Virus record (IMG/VR): IMGVR_UViG_3300021356_000158
Coordinates: 1 to 24,650 of that record
Strand: one strand, 5' to 3'
DNA: 24,650 nt
DNA from: a virus
The stretch's first letter is position 1. Every line of letters starts with the position of its first letter. Below the pieces are notes generated by a model, which made no database searches, was not told where the DNA came from, and saw only the letters and a list, made by a program, of their open reading frames with translations. Below, one piece after another: positions 8,801 to 14,290 of the stretch. Position numbers and translations under genes: made by a program.

Positions 8801-8925
8801 AGCAAACCGTAACAACGAATTACACTATTACAACAAACAAAAATGCAATGAGCGCAGGAACAATTACTATTAACAGTGGTGTAACTGTTACGGTTCCTAG
8901 TGGCTCAAGGTACGTGGTGGTTTAA
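5836..8925 (+). CDS. Collagen-like tail fibre protein
   Basis: A 1029-residue fibre, expected to form a trimer that reaches the host surface. Residues 25-350 are Ala/Ser/Thr/Asn repeats with heptad-like spacing, like the shaft of lambda side-tail fibre. From about residue 390 there are five Gly-x-y collagen-like blocks, dominated by Gly-Pro-Thr. They are interrupted by a small domain at about 464-512 ([20 protein letters not shown]), a beta-rich domain at about 592-712, and two near-identical 33-residue modules at 753-785 and 854-886. The C-terminal beta segment (about 975-1029) ends with [16 protein letters not shown], a probable trimerisation or tip domain. GGAG before ATG 5836 supports the start. 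A prolyl-hydroxylase-like oxygenase is encoded in the same gene string. There is no N-terminal homology to T7 gp17 that I can see, so how it attaches to the tail is open. Confidence 0.88.
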   Translation: MGIFRGTGGTGDSTTDTTVTTVTEKAAEAASSATSAANSATSAANSASSASTSETNAATSETNAATSANNSATSATNSATSATSASTSATTATTKASEASTSATNAATSATAAQTAQTAAEAAQTAAETAETNAETAEANTLAIFGDAQDVQDAVDSASASATTATTKATEAATSATNAANSATSAGTSATNAASSASQAATSANTAGSHVTDAETAKDAAETAQAAAETAETAAETAQVAAETAETNAASSATSSSTSATNAATSATAAGTSETNAATSATTATTKASEASTSATNAATSESNAASSATAAASSASQSATSATNAATSATNAATSETNAATSATNASSAVQDKFDALTTSASTGPEGSNSSATYTSSSNTIAFTIPQGDTGPTGPTGPTGPTGPTGPTGPTGPDGPTGPQGLIGPTGPTGPDGPTGPTGAIGPDGPTGPTGPTGPTGPQGVAGSGVTMQGSVATTANLPSTGNTQGDAYIVQADDSLHIWDGSAWVSGGSIQGPTGPTGPQGLTGPTGPTGPTGPTGLTGADGPTGPQGTTGPTGPTGPTGPTGPTGPAGSDGSDGATGPTGPTGNAGADGDGGGLFSIEGERNNSVSLNQYFAVGNGAQPQKGQKIPVATSLQYLTLSCDSAQTMTVSLYVNGSDSSRSVSVSSASSATADFTASPLSLSAGDTVTFRCTSGSSSSTTVVAGWFGHDGVQGPTGPTGPTGPTGPTGPTGADSTVAGPTGPIGPTGPTGATGDGFTGGSYAPSTGIVTFTSDDGLGFATADLRGATGPTGPTGPTGPSGDDGATGPTGPAGPTGPTGLTGPSGADGSDGATGPAGATGPAGPTGPTGPTGPTGDGFTGGSYAAPTGVVTFTSDDGLGFSTGDLRGATGPTGPAGPTGPAGADGSDGATGPTGPTGPTGPTGPAGADSTVAGPTGPTGPAGPPGPTGSTGSAGPTGPTGPTGPTGPTGPAGADGGAVGGGSDEVFYENEQTVTTNYTITTNKNAMSAGTITINSGVTVTVPSGSRYVVV
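5910..6890 (+). repeat. Ala/Ser/Thr-rich fibre-shaft repeats
   Basis: Degenerate codon repeats encode SATNAATS-like units with about seven-residue periodicity. Longer copies recur inside: the segment [17 protein letters not shown] appears at about 6113 and again at about 6683, with a weaker copy near 6330. Codons differ between copies, so DNA identity is limited. The low complexity creates long spurious antisense frames. Confidence 0.85.
8092..8190 (+). repeat. Fibre internal module, copy A
   Basis: It encodes 33 residues starting [18 protein letters not shown] and ending DLRG. It is repeated 303 bases downstream with 28 of 33 residues identical, 20 of them by different codons. Such short beta modules between collagen runs may be binding knobs or trimer-register elements. 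Confidence 0.85.
8395..8493 (+). repeat. Fibre internal module, copy B
   Basis: Second copy of the 33-residue module, starting [18 protein letters not shown] and ending DLRG. It lies exactly 101 codons after copy A, with collagen-like triplets between them. Confidence 0.85.
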
Positions 8926-8926
8926 G

Positions 8927-9433
8927 ATGGCGGTAACAATCAACGGAACAACAGGAATTAGCCTCGTACAGGACGGCACGATTACTGCGACAAAACTTGC
9001 TTCAGGTGTTGGTGGTAAAATTTTGCAGGTTGTGCAGGCAACTTCTTCTACTCAAACGTCAATATCATCGGGAGAATCTGCGGTAGAACCCGCTGTTTCA
9101 ATTACGCCTTCCTCTACAAGTAGCAATATTTTGATAATGCACTCAGCGGGCGGTCGTGGCAACTCTGCTCCAAACTCTATTGGATTTGCAATAAAAAGAG
9201 GTTCAACAGTGGTTTGGGCCGCTGGTCGATACGGGTTTCAAAACGGCAGTATTTGGGCACCGTGTCCTTTTCATGTACATTACTTGGATTCTCCTAGCAC
9301 TACATCAGAAATTACTTACACTCCTTTCATTCATTGCGAAAACAGTGCAAGCCTTATTCATAATAGTTCTGATGCGGCGGTGTTTAGTGGAGAAGCTACT
9401 GCGGTTACAATAGCAATGGAGATATCAGGATGA
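8927..9433 (+). CDS. Tail fibre-like structural protein, first small fibre
   Basis: A 168-residue beta-rich protein. The start MAVTINGTTGISLVQDGT followed by ITATKLASG is typical of short fibre or tail-tip proteins in marine phages. The body contains a domain with AVSITPSSTSSNILI and later SPSTTSEITYTPF, and the protein at 10642 has the same two signatures in the same order, so these are paralogous tips. I chose ATG 8927, one base after the stop of the collagen fibre, because the family pattern begins there; an upstream in-frame start at 8900 would add nine residues inside the fibre gene. It ends by overlapping the next start (ATGA). Likely roles are a fibre tip or an accessory fibre on the collagen shaft. 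Confidence 0.75.
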   Translation: MAVTINGTTGISLVQDGTITATKLASGVGGKILQVVQATSSTQTSISSGESAVEPAVSITPSSTSSNILIMHSAGGRGNSAPNSIGFAIKRGSTVVWAAGRYGFQNGSIWAPCPFHVHYLDSPSTTSEITYTPFIHCENSASLIHNSSDAAVFSGEATAVTIAMEISG

Positions 9434-9753
9434 CCATAGAAAGATTTGATGCTCTACTTGCGTTACGCCCCAATGCACAATTTGTACTACGCAATAACGA
9501 ATTAGAATGGCGGGACACAGAGCAAACTGAGCCAACCGAAGCTGAGATCGTAAGCAAAATTGCAGAGCTTGGGGCCGCAGAACCAATGCGCCTACTTCGG
9601 GAGGTTCGCAATCAAATGCTTGCAGAAACAGACTGGTGGGTTCTGCCAGACAATACATCCACACAAGCACAGCTAGATTATCGACAAGCATTACGCGATA
9701 TAACGAATACTTACTCCTCTTTGGATAATGTAGTCTGGCCGGAGAAACCATAA
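9430..9753 (+). CDS. Probable tail-fibre assembly chaperone
   Basis: The 107 residues include EVRNQMLAETDWWVLPDN and, near the end, YRQALRDITNTY and VVWPEKP. The order R-x-x-R-N-x-x-L-x-x-T-D-W, then Y-R-x-A-L-R-D-I, then W-P, is the signature of the phage tail assembly chaperone family (the Caudo_TAP group, lambda Tfa-related). Those proteins help fold or trimerise fibre tips and often stay attached to them. The start at 9430 overlaps the preceding fibre stop as ATGA, which indicates translational coupling with its likely client. Its stop in turn overlaps the start of the next fibre gene. Confidence 0.75.
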   Translation: MTIERFDALLALRPNAQFVLRNNELEWRDTEQTEPTEAEIVSKIAELGAAEPMRLLREVRNQMLAETDWWVLPDNTSTQAQLDYRQALRDITNTYSSLDNVVWPEKP

Positions 9754-10343
9754 TGAGCAAAATAGCATTATCGCCAAATTCATCTGGCACTGGCACGTTT
9801 ACAATTGCATCTCCGAATAGCAATACAAGTCGTACACTAACATTACCCGATCAAGACGGAACCATATCTTTAAATGCGGGTTTTGCGACAACAGACATAT
9901 TAGGGATTTCTTCACTGGCAGATGATGTTAACTTCTCAACAACAAGCTCATCAGATGTGAATTTAAGCACAAACACTAATTACACGCCTGTCAGCAATCA
10001 AAGTAGCTTTATTGTGTATAGCTCCACCGATTTCACAATGACTGTGGTTGATTCGACAGGAGGCGGTAACACAAGGGCTAGTTTTAACTTGACTTACTAT
10101 GACGGTACAAATTACCAAACAATTAATGAGGCGACAAATCCGTTGATAGGTACTGTGGGGTATGAGCGACGAAGCACTACTAGCTATCACTACGCACAGT
10201 TTAACGCCATAGCCTACTTGACCCAGAGCGCATTGAGATCAGACACGGGAACTCTTCATTTAACAGTAAGGGGGCATCGCGATTACGCTAATCTAACTGT
10301 TACCACGTCGGCAACAAACATTTTAATTATTGAGGTAGTATGA
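9753..10343 (+). CDS. Tail fibre-like structural protein, second small fibre
   Basis: A 196-residue Ser/Thr/Asn-rich protein beginning MSKIALSPNSSGTGTFTIAS followed by TSRTLTLPDQDGTI. This N-terminal pattern is common in marine phage fibre and tail-tip proteins, where it is probably an attachment module. The rest is predicted beta structure without recognisable catalytic residues (for instance FIVYSSTDFTMTVVDS and GTVGYERRSTTSYHY). It overlaps the previous gene by one base (TAATG) and the next by four (ATGA). Together with the following chaperone-like gene it forms a second fibre-plus-helper pair. The receptor is unknown. Confidence 0.7.
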   Translation: MSKIALSPNSSGTGTFTIASPNSNTSRTLTLPDQDGTISLNAGFATTDILGISSLADDVNFSTTSSSDVNLSTNTNYTPVSNQSSFIVYSSTDFTMTVVDSTGGGNTRASFNLTYYDGTNYQTINEATNPLIGTVGYERRSTTSYHYAQFNAIAYLTQSALRSDTGTLHLTVRGHRDYANLTVTTSATNILIIEVV

Positions 10344-10645
10344 TGACTACTTTAGCTAAAGTTATTTCAGAGACTCTTGGCCATTCAGATTTTGTAATTG
10401 TTAATCATTCAAATGCGAATGAGCCTACTCAGGTTCTTGACCAGAATGATAACCCTATTGATGTTGACATCTCAGCGGCAGAGGCAGAGCTTGCATCGCA
10501 ACTTGCCGCGATTCAGTACAAGGTAGATCGAGAGTCCGAATATCCGCCTATTGGTGAGCAACTTGATTACATTTACCACAACGGTGTTGATGCTTGGAAA
10601 AGCGATATCATTAATCCGATTAAGGCGAGGTATCCCAAGCCATGA
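10340..10645 (+). CDS. Second probable fibre assembly or accessory protein
   Basis: A 101-residue protein whose C-terminal half (YPPIGEQLDYIYHNGVDAWK, then PIKARYPKP) matches a module often found in phage tail-fibre helper proteins. The recurring pattern is R-x-x-x-Y-P-x-I-G-x-Q-L-D-x-x-Y-H and then a final K-x-x-Y-P-K. The N-terminal half is short and polar. It lies between two fibre genes with four-base overlaps on each side, the same arrangement as the chaperone at 9430, so a role in folding or mounting the fibre at 9753 or 10642 is likely. No enzyme motif is seen. Confidence 0.65.
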   Translation: MMTTLAKVISETLGHSDFVIVNHSNANEPTQVLDQNDNPIDVDISAAEAELASQLAAIQYKVDRESEYPPIGEQLDYIYHNGVDAWKSDIINPIKARYPKP

Positions 10646-11244
10646 GCGAAATTTTAGTAGATACAATTAAAACGTCAGGCGGTTCTGGTGGCCTGTCTGT
10701 TCCCTCTACCGCAGGTACTCTAGTCACCTCTAGCAATATTTCGAGCTTTACTTCTTCTGGTTCAGTAAAACAAATTAAGTTTACTCAGTTTACTGGTACA
10801 AGTACTAAGGGTTTTAGCGCGGAGACGGGAGGCACAATATCTGAGTTAGCGGTGAGTATTACCCCAACCTCCTCCTCTAGCATTATTAGAATTGACGCAA
10901 TGGTCTGTGGCGAGCATGGTGTGTCTTCAAACAATTTTAACGGTGTTTGGTATTTCGACAGAAATGGGACAAAATTATCTGCGCCCGCCGCCGGTAATCG
11001 TCAGGTCGGTATTGCAATAGCTACTAACCTTAGTTATGAAGCTACTAATGCACACAGTACTGCTGAAATGGTCAACTACGCTTATTTTGACACTCCGAAT
11101 ACTACATCACAAATTACCTACACCGTCGCTTTTCAACCACGGCTGGCGGAAACTTGGTATTTGAATCGAAATGTAAGCAATACAGATACTAGTTCTTACG
11201 AGCGAGGGACATCTTATATTTGTGCAATGGAGTTTGAAGCATAA
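10642..11244 (+). CDS. Tail fibre-like structural protein, third small fibre
   Basis: A 200-residue protein starting MSEILVDTIKTSGGSGGLSV, an N-terminus widely seen in marine phage fibre proteins. The body contains LAVSITPTSSSSIIRIDA, an aromatic strand WYFDRNGTKL, and DTPNTTSQITYTV. This is the same arrangement as in the 168-residue protein at 8927, indicating duplicated tip domains with different N-terminal mounts. It overlaps the upstream chaperone-like gene by four bases. Its stop TAA overlaps the ATG of a ten-codon mini-frame that leads into the oxygenase gene. It is probably a virion surface protein. Confidence 0.72.
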   Translation: MSEILVDTIKTSGGSGGLSVPSTAGTLVTSSNISSFTSSGSVKQIKFTQFTGTSTKGFSAETGGTISELAVSITPTSSSSIIRIDAMVCGEHGVSSNNFNGVWYFDRNGTKLSAPAAGNRQVGIAIATNLSYEATNAHSTAEMVNYAYFDTPNTTSQITYTVAFQPRLAETWYLNRNVSNTDTSSYERGTSYICAMEFEA

Positions 11245-11276
11245 TGGCTATTTCAAAGATTGGATCTTATGCGTAA
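11244..11276 (+). pseudogene. Ten-codon mini-frame with a fibre-like N-terminus
   Basis: The frame MAISKIGSYA then stop begins at the TAATG overlap with the third small fibre and ends seven bases past the start of the oxygenase. MAISKIG is a typical start of phage fibre proteins, so this may be the stub of a lost fibre gene. It could also act as a translated leader that carries ribosomes to the poorly marked oxygenase start. I cannot tell these apart from the sequence. Confidence 0.4.
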
Positions 11277-11820
11277 CCAGTATTGGTTTTGGCAATCAGG
11301 TATACCCACTGAAAAATGCGATAGTTTAATTGAACAATGCAAAACAGTCGAGGCAACAAAGGGGACCACATTTAACGGTCAAAATATTTCTGAGGAAAAC
11401 TTCCATAGAAACTCAACCATACGATGGGTTCAAAACATCAATGGAATTTACGAGTTGATCTGGCCTTTTGTGTGGGAAGCAAACAGGTGCGCTTTCAACG
11501 TAGATATCAGCAACATTTTTGAAGTGCAGTTTACTGAGTACGATGCCACAGAGGAACAATATTACAAATGGCATCACGATATTAACTGGACATCAGACGC
11601 AGGGTTTGACCGAAAGTTAAGTGTTATCGTTCAGTTAACAGACTCTGACCTATATGAAGGTGGAGATTTTCAATTTCAAAATATTAAGTCACCGGATGGG
11701 TTAAGGACCAAGGGAGCCGTTATGGTGTTCCCTTCTTATTTGGAGCATCAAGTAACCCCTGTGACTAAAGGTACAAGGCATTCTTTAGTAACGTGGGTAG
11801 AAGGGCCACGATGGAAATGA
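11269..11820 (+). CDS. 2OG-Fe(II) dioxygenase, prolyl 4-hydroxylase-like
   Basis: Enzymes of this fold use 2-oxoglutarate, O2 and Fe(II) to hydroxylate proteins or small molecules. With the ATG at 11269 the protein has 183 residues. The metal triad is visible as His102 and Asp104 (KWHHDINW) and His160 (FPSYLEHQVTPVT). Arg170 in GTRHSLVTWV is placed to bind the 2-oxoglutarate carboxylate. GGDF at 131-134 and VMVFPS at 151-156 fit the double-stranded beta-helix core of the P4Hc/PKHD-type group. A TTG at 11260 could add three residues. No good ribosome binding site precedes the start, which lies inside a ten-codon mini-frame, so coupled re-initiation is likely. The substrate is unknown; the upstream collagen-like fibre is an obvious candidate. 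Such oxygenases are common in marine phages. Confidence 0.85.
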   Translation: MRNQYWFWQSGIPTEKCDSLIEQCKTVEATKGTTFNGQNISEENFHRNSTIRWVQNINGIYELIWPFVWEANRCAFNVDISNIFEVQFTEYDATEEQYYKWHHDINWTSDAGFDRKLSVIVQLTDSDLYEGGDFQFQNIKSPDGLRTKGAVMVFPSYLEHQVTPVTKGTRHSLVTWVEGPRWK

Positions 11821-12008
11821 ACAGTATGGCAACAGAAAGCACTAAACAAGTCGTTGATGCAGTTAGTGTCGTTACAGTCGTAGGAACTCTGGGTGAGGTG
11901 TTGCCACCAATGGCGGCTCTGTTTACATTGATATGGACAGCAATCCGAATCTACGAGACTAAAACCGTACAAAAGATGTTGGGCAGGAAACGCCCAGATG
12001 ATAGCTGA
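11817..12008 (+). CDS. Holin-like small membrane protein
   Basis: A 63-residue protein with a hydrophobic stretch at about 14-48 (VVTVVGTLGEVLPP, then MAALFTLIWTAIRIYE) and a basic C-terminal tail (KMLGRKRPDD). The PP-MAAL-x-x-L-IWT-x-IRIYE-x-x-TVQ pattern is one I associate with short holins of marine phages, which form the membrane lesion that frees endolysin. I chose ATG 11817, which overlaps the oxygenase stop as ATGA; in-frame starts at 11811 and 11793 are possible. It overlaps the next membrane-protein gene by 11 bases. It is followed by two further membrane proteins, which fits a lysis cluster. Confidence 0.65.
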   Translation: MNSMATESTKQVVDAVSVVTVVGTLGEVLPPMAALFTLIWTAIRIYETKTVQKMLGRKRPDDS

Positions 12009-12441
12009 ACTAGCCGCCGCTAATGCCGCTTTTGCGGTTATTAAGGAGACCATTGCTAATGGGAAAGAAATCTACGAAGCAGGAGAAGCTCTGGCAGATT
12101 ATTTCGGACTCAAAGCACAGATACAAAAGAAGGCTCACGAACATGGCTATAAGTCAGATTTACAGGCCTTCATGGCCGCAGAACAGCTAAAGGAATATGA
12201 AGCTAGTCTGAAACAAATGATGATCTGGCAGGGACGAGGAGGTCTTTGGCAAGATTGGTTAGCATTTCAACAAAAGATGAGGGAAAGCCGTGAAGCGGAA
12301 GCCAAAAAACAGAAGGCCGAAAAAGCTAAACGTAGAGAGCAAATTATTAATGTATGCCTTGGGATTGGTTTGGGTGCTTGCATTCTCTCAGCCATTGGCT
12401 TGGTAGCTTACATCTTTTATTGGATTGCACAACAAAGGTAA
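11998..12441 (+). CDS. Tail-anchored membrane protein of the lysis region
   Basis: The 147 residues comprise an Ala-rich N-terminal helix, a charged helical middle (including YFGLKAQIQKKAHEHGY and MMIWQGRGGLWQDWLAFQ), and a Lys/Arg-rich stretch at about 95-115. A single strong membrane segment lies at about 118-143 (CLGIGLGACILSAIGLVAYI). The positive charges before the membrane segment predict a cytoplasmic N-terminal domain. That is the opposite of an inner-membrane spanin, whose coiled coil must face the periplasm. I recall similar proteins next to holins in marine phages without an assigned function. It may be a holin regulator or a membrane-anchored lysis factor. Confidence 0.65.
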   Translation: MIAELAAANAAFAVIKETIANGKEIYEAGEALADYFGLKAQIQKKAHEHGYKSDLQAFMAAEQLKEYEASLKQMMIWQGRGGLWQDWLAFQQKMRESREAEAKKQKAEKAKRREQIINVCLGIGLGACILSAIGLVAYIFYWIAQQR

Positions 12442-12445
12442 TCCT

Positions 12446-12631
12446 ATGTGGACAGTATACGGAATTATTACAATAGCTATGCAACCCGGTGTGTTACAGA
12501 TTATAGACCGGAAAGAATTTGAGAATCCTCAAGACTGCTTTAAGGAAGCAATGGTACTCATGCAGGATGCAGAAGACCCTAGAGGAATGGCTTGTGTGCC
12601 TATACCAGACGATAGAAAAACAGGAGTATGA
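12446..12631 (+). CDS. Hypothetical small protein in the lysis region
   Basis: A 61-residue protein beginning MWTVYGIITIAMQPGVLQII and ending DDRKTGV. AAAGG lies about seven bases before ATG 12446, which is a better start than the upstream ATG at 12425 inside the preceding gene. The N-terminal 20 residues are moderately hydrophobic and could be a short beta hairpin or a weak membrane segment. The rest is acidic, with a helix around PQDCFKEAMVLMQDAED and a final CVPIP segment. I do not recognise it. Its place between two membrane-protein genes suggests lysis or virion release but does not prove it. Confidence 0.65.
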   Translation: MWTVYGIITIAMQPGVLQIIDRKEFENPQDCFKEAMVLMQDAEDPRGMACVPIPDDRKTGV

Positions 12632-12634
12632 TTT

Positions 12635-13003
12635 ATGATTGGCCTAGTCACAGCTATTACGAACTTGGCAGGTACATGGGTCAGTGCCAAGGCGGAATCA
12701 ACCAAGGCCACCGCAGAGGCCAAAGCCACCGCACTGAAAACAGCGGCACAGTCCACAGCGGATTGGGAACGCATCATGGCAGAGTCATCCAAGACAAGTT
12801 GGAAGGACGAGTGGCTCACAATAGTATTCAGCATCCCGCTGATTTTAGTCTTTATACCAAGCATGGTAGAACATATTCAAGCGGGATTTACAGCATTGGC
12901 AACTTTGCCGATTTGGTATCATGAGATACTCATGGTAATTGTACTAGCCTCCTTTGGTGTTAAAGCCGGTAAAGGAGTTATGGATATGATGGGGAAAAAA
13001 TAA
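12635..13003 (+). CDS. GTA-type 3TM holin-like protein
   Basis: A 122-residue protein with an Ala/Thr/Lys-rich helical N-terminal half. SWKDEWLTIVFSIPLILVFI (residues 55-74) gives one membrane segment, and the stretch from WYHEILMVIVLASFGVK (94-110) gives another. A third, weaker hydrophobic stretch is at residues 1-15. The W-K-D-E then F-x-x-P-L-I-L-x-F-I-P pattern, followed by P-x-W-Y and A-S-F-G-V, resembles the 'holin of 3TMs, for gene-transfer release' family (PF11351), judged by eye. AGGAG nine bases before ATG 12635 supports the start. With the holin-like gene at 11817 this would be the second pore-forming candidate in the cluster. Its stop overlaps the next start as TAATG. Confidence 0.7.
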   Translation: MIGLVTAITNLAGTWVSAKAESTKATAEAKATALKTAAQSTADWERIMAESSKTSWKDEWLTIVFSIPLILVFIPSMVEHIQAGFTALATLPIWYHEILMVIVLASFGVKAGKGVMDMMGKK

Positions 13004-13119
13004 TGCCGGGATATGGAATGGGATACAAAATGAAAAAAAAGTCTACCACTAAAAAGAAAACAGGTACGCCGGGGACAAAGTATCCTCGCATGACTAAGCC
13101 AACAAAACGGACGAGGTAA
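13003..13119 (+). CDS. Very basic 38-residue protein
   Basis: A short frame from ATG 13003 (overlapping the holin stop) to TAA 13117-13119. The peptide starts MPGYGMGYKMKKKSTTKKKT and ends TKPTKRTR. About one third of its residues are Lys or Arg and there are no acidic residues. I recall similar MPGYG-Met-Lys peptides in marine phages at this position. It is too small for a folded enzyme; binding to nucleic acid or to acidic virion proteins is plausible. It is supported by tight TAATG coupling upstream and by the next gene starting two bases after its stop. Confidence 0.6.
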   Translation: MPGYGMGYKMKKKSTTKKKTGTPGTKYPRMTKPTKRTR

Positions 13120-13121
13120 AT

Positions 13122-13292
13122 ATGGCTAAAGGTGTGAAGCATTACTTTAGGGACGGTACAGAGCATAAAGGAGCTATGCACAAAGATGCTAAAGGGCGGC
13201 CAATGTCTGGTGCTCGTCATACAAAAAATAGTAAGTATCTGTACCATATGAGTGAGCTATCGAAAACTGCAAAGAAAAGAGCTAAAGCATAA
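13122..13292 (+). CDS. Basic 56-residue protein
   Basis: The frame runs from ATG 13122 to TAA 13290-13292. The protein starts MAKGVKHYFRDGTEHKGAMH and continues with GRPMSGARHTKNSKYLYHMS before a basic end KKRAKA. The H-Y-F-x-D-G-T-x-H-x-G and M-S-G-x-x-H-T motifs look like a conserved family of marine phage proteins, but I know no function. His residues are unusually frequent, so metal or nucleic-acid binding is possible. It overlaps the next start as TAATG. It belongs to a chain of five small basic genes. Confidence 0.65.
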   Translation: MAKGVKHYFRDGTEHKGAMHKDAKGRPMSGARHTKNSKYLYHMSELSKTAKKRAKA

Positions 13293-13453
13293 TGGCCGCA
13301 AAGAAACGAAAGAAAGCAAATGATGCTTGTGCTCGTAAGGTCAAAGCCCGTTACAAGGTTTGGCCTTCAGCATACGCTTCAGGTGCTGTAGCAAAGTGCA
13401 GAAAGGTTGGCGCAAAGAACTGGGGAAACAAAAGTGGCCGTAAGAAAAAGTAA
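13292..13453 (+). CDS. Basic 53-residue protein, DUF5872-like
   Basis: The frame runs from ATG 13292 to TAA 13451-13453. The core CARKVKARYKVWPSAYASGA is followed by VAKCRKVGAKNWG. The VWPSAYASG motif is highly characteristic of a short domain of unknown function (DUF5872, from memory) found in phages and in large DNA viruses. Two Cys residues (13 and 36) flank it. Lys and Arg make up about one third of the chain. The last 20 bases overlap the next gene. It is probably a small nucleic-acid-associated or virion protein, and the function is unknown. Confidence 0.72.
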   Translation: MAAKKRKKANDACARKVKARYKVWPSAYASGAVAKCRKVGAKNWGNKSGRKKK

Positions 13454-13688
13454 GAAAGGTGCGGCCCTTAAAAAGTGGTTTAAAGAAGAATGGGTAGACT
13501 TAAAGACCGGAAAGCCGTGTGGTCGAAAGAGTGCCAAAGGGGGATCGAAGAGGCCTTATCCTTCTTGCAGACCCAAAGCGGTCGCCGCCAAGATGACCAA
13601 AGCAGAGAAAGCCTCAAGCACACGCAGGAAGACAGGCCCTGCCCGAATCAAACACAAAGTAACAGCGTCAGGTAGGCGTAGGAAATGA
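13434..13688 (+). CDS. Basic 84-residue protein with Cys-containing motifs
   Basis: The preferred start is GTG 13434, giving MAVRKSKKGAALKKWFKEEW, which fits the family pattern. A TTG at 13407 would add nine residues. The following WVDLKTGKPCGRKSAKGGSK and KRPYPSCRPKAVAAKM segments match a small basic family shared by phages and large DNA viruses, with the order K-K-W-x-x-E-x-W-V-D then P-C-G-R then Y-P-x-C-R-P. The last 30 residues are Lys/Arg-rich and probably disordered. It overlaps the upstream gene by 20 bases and the next start as ATGA. Its function is unknown; DNA binding is inferred only from charge. Confidence 0.72.
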   Translation: MAVRKSKKGAALKKWFKEEWVDLKTGKPCGRKSAKGGSKRPYPSCRPKAVAAKMTKAEKASSTRRKTGPARIKHKVTASGRRRK

Positions 13689-14023
13689 TTAAAAAATCTG
13701 TTGTTAAAACACTGACAAGTTCAACTGCTGATATATATGAAGTTCCTGTTAATAAAAAAACTCAGGTAACTTTTATATATCTTAAGAACGAAAGCGGGTC
13801 AACAGCAACGGCCGAACTAGATTATTATGATAGCTCTGAAACAACTACATTTGCTATCTTAGATGGCTATTCTTTGCAATCTAAAGACACTTTTGAACTC
13901 TTTGGGAATGATAACAAATTTTTAATTATACACAGCGGTGATAAAATTACTGCATCAGCTACAGGATCAATGACCTTGATACTGTCAATTATTGAAGAAA
14001 ACGATATTATCCAAGGAGGCTAA
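13685..14023 (+). CDS. Beta-rich small protein, possible virion component
   Basis: The 112 residues are acidic and Ser/Thr-rich, unlike the basic proteins on both sides. They read as alternating strands, for example TQVTFIYLKNESGSTATAEL, then YYDSSETTTFAIL, then GSMTLILSIIEEND. This suggests a single beta-sandwich domain such as those of decoration or fibre-associated proteins. There are no catalytic motifs, signal peptide or membrane segment. The ATG overlaps the preceding stop (ATGA). The gene ends one base before the next start, which has a strong ribosome binding site inside its last codons. The family is not recognised. Confidence 0.68.
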   Translation: MIKKSVVKTLTSSTADIYEVPVNKKTQVTFIYLKNESGSTATAELDYYDSSETTTFAILDGYSLQSKDTFELFGNDNKFLIIHSGDKITASATGSMTLILSIIEENDIIQGG

Positions 14024-14024
14024 T

Positions 14025-14288
14025 GTGGCAAAAAAGAAAGACCCTAGACTTGCACGAGCCGGTGTCTCAGGCTACAACAAACCTAAGCGCACTCCGGGAG
14101 GCTCTAAGAAATTCGTAGTGGTTGCTAAAGAAGGTGACAAGATTAAGACCATACGCTTTGGTGATCCTAACATGACCATTAAAAAAGATCAACCCAAGCG
14201 TAGGAAGTCTTTTAGAGCACGTCATAAGTGCGACACAAACCCTCCAAGTAAACTCACAGCCCGTTATTGGTCATGCAAAAAATGGTAG
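14025..14288 (+). CDS. Basic 87-residue phage protein with conserved Cys/His C-terminus
   Basis: The start is GTG 14025, preceded by the full AAGGAGG ribosome binding site; an upstream ATG at 13992 lies inside the previous gene. The protein begins MAKKKDPRLARAGVSGYNKP. Its conserved end, FGDPNMTIKKDQP then RRKSFRARHKCDTNPPSKL and TARYWSCKKW, is a pattern I know from many phages and some large viruses as a family of unknown function. Two Cys and one His in that end could bind metal. Lys and Arg are about one third of the residues. A promoter follows immediately, so this closes the fibre-lysis-basic gene string. Confidence 0.78.
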   Translation: MAKKKDPRLARAGVSGYNKPKRTPGGSKKFVVVAKEGDKIKTIRFGDPNMTIKKDQPKRRKSFRARHKCDTNPPSKLTARYWSCKKW

Positions 14289-14290
14289 AC

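Noticed and set aside
8900-8926. Upstream start for the first small fibre
   Set aside because: It lies inside the collagen fibre gene; the family N-terminal pattern begins at ATG 8927, directly after the fibre stop.
11998-12441. Inner-membrane spanin (Rz)
   Set aside because: The only membrane segment is C-terminal with positive charges before it, so the helical domain is predicted cytoplasmic, the wrong side for a spanin.
12628-12924. 98-residue frame overlapping the 3TM holin-like gene
   Set aside because: It is out of frame with a convincing membrane protein that has a better ribosome binding site, and its translation shows no recognisable pattern.
12978-13247. 89-residue antisense frame with hydrophobic runs
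   Set aside because: It is opposite three Lys-rich coding frames; the Phe-rich runs are the complement of Lys codons.
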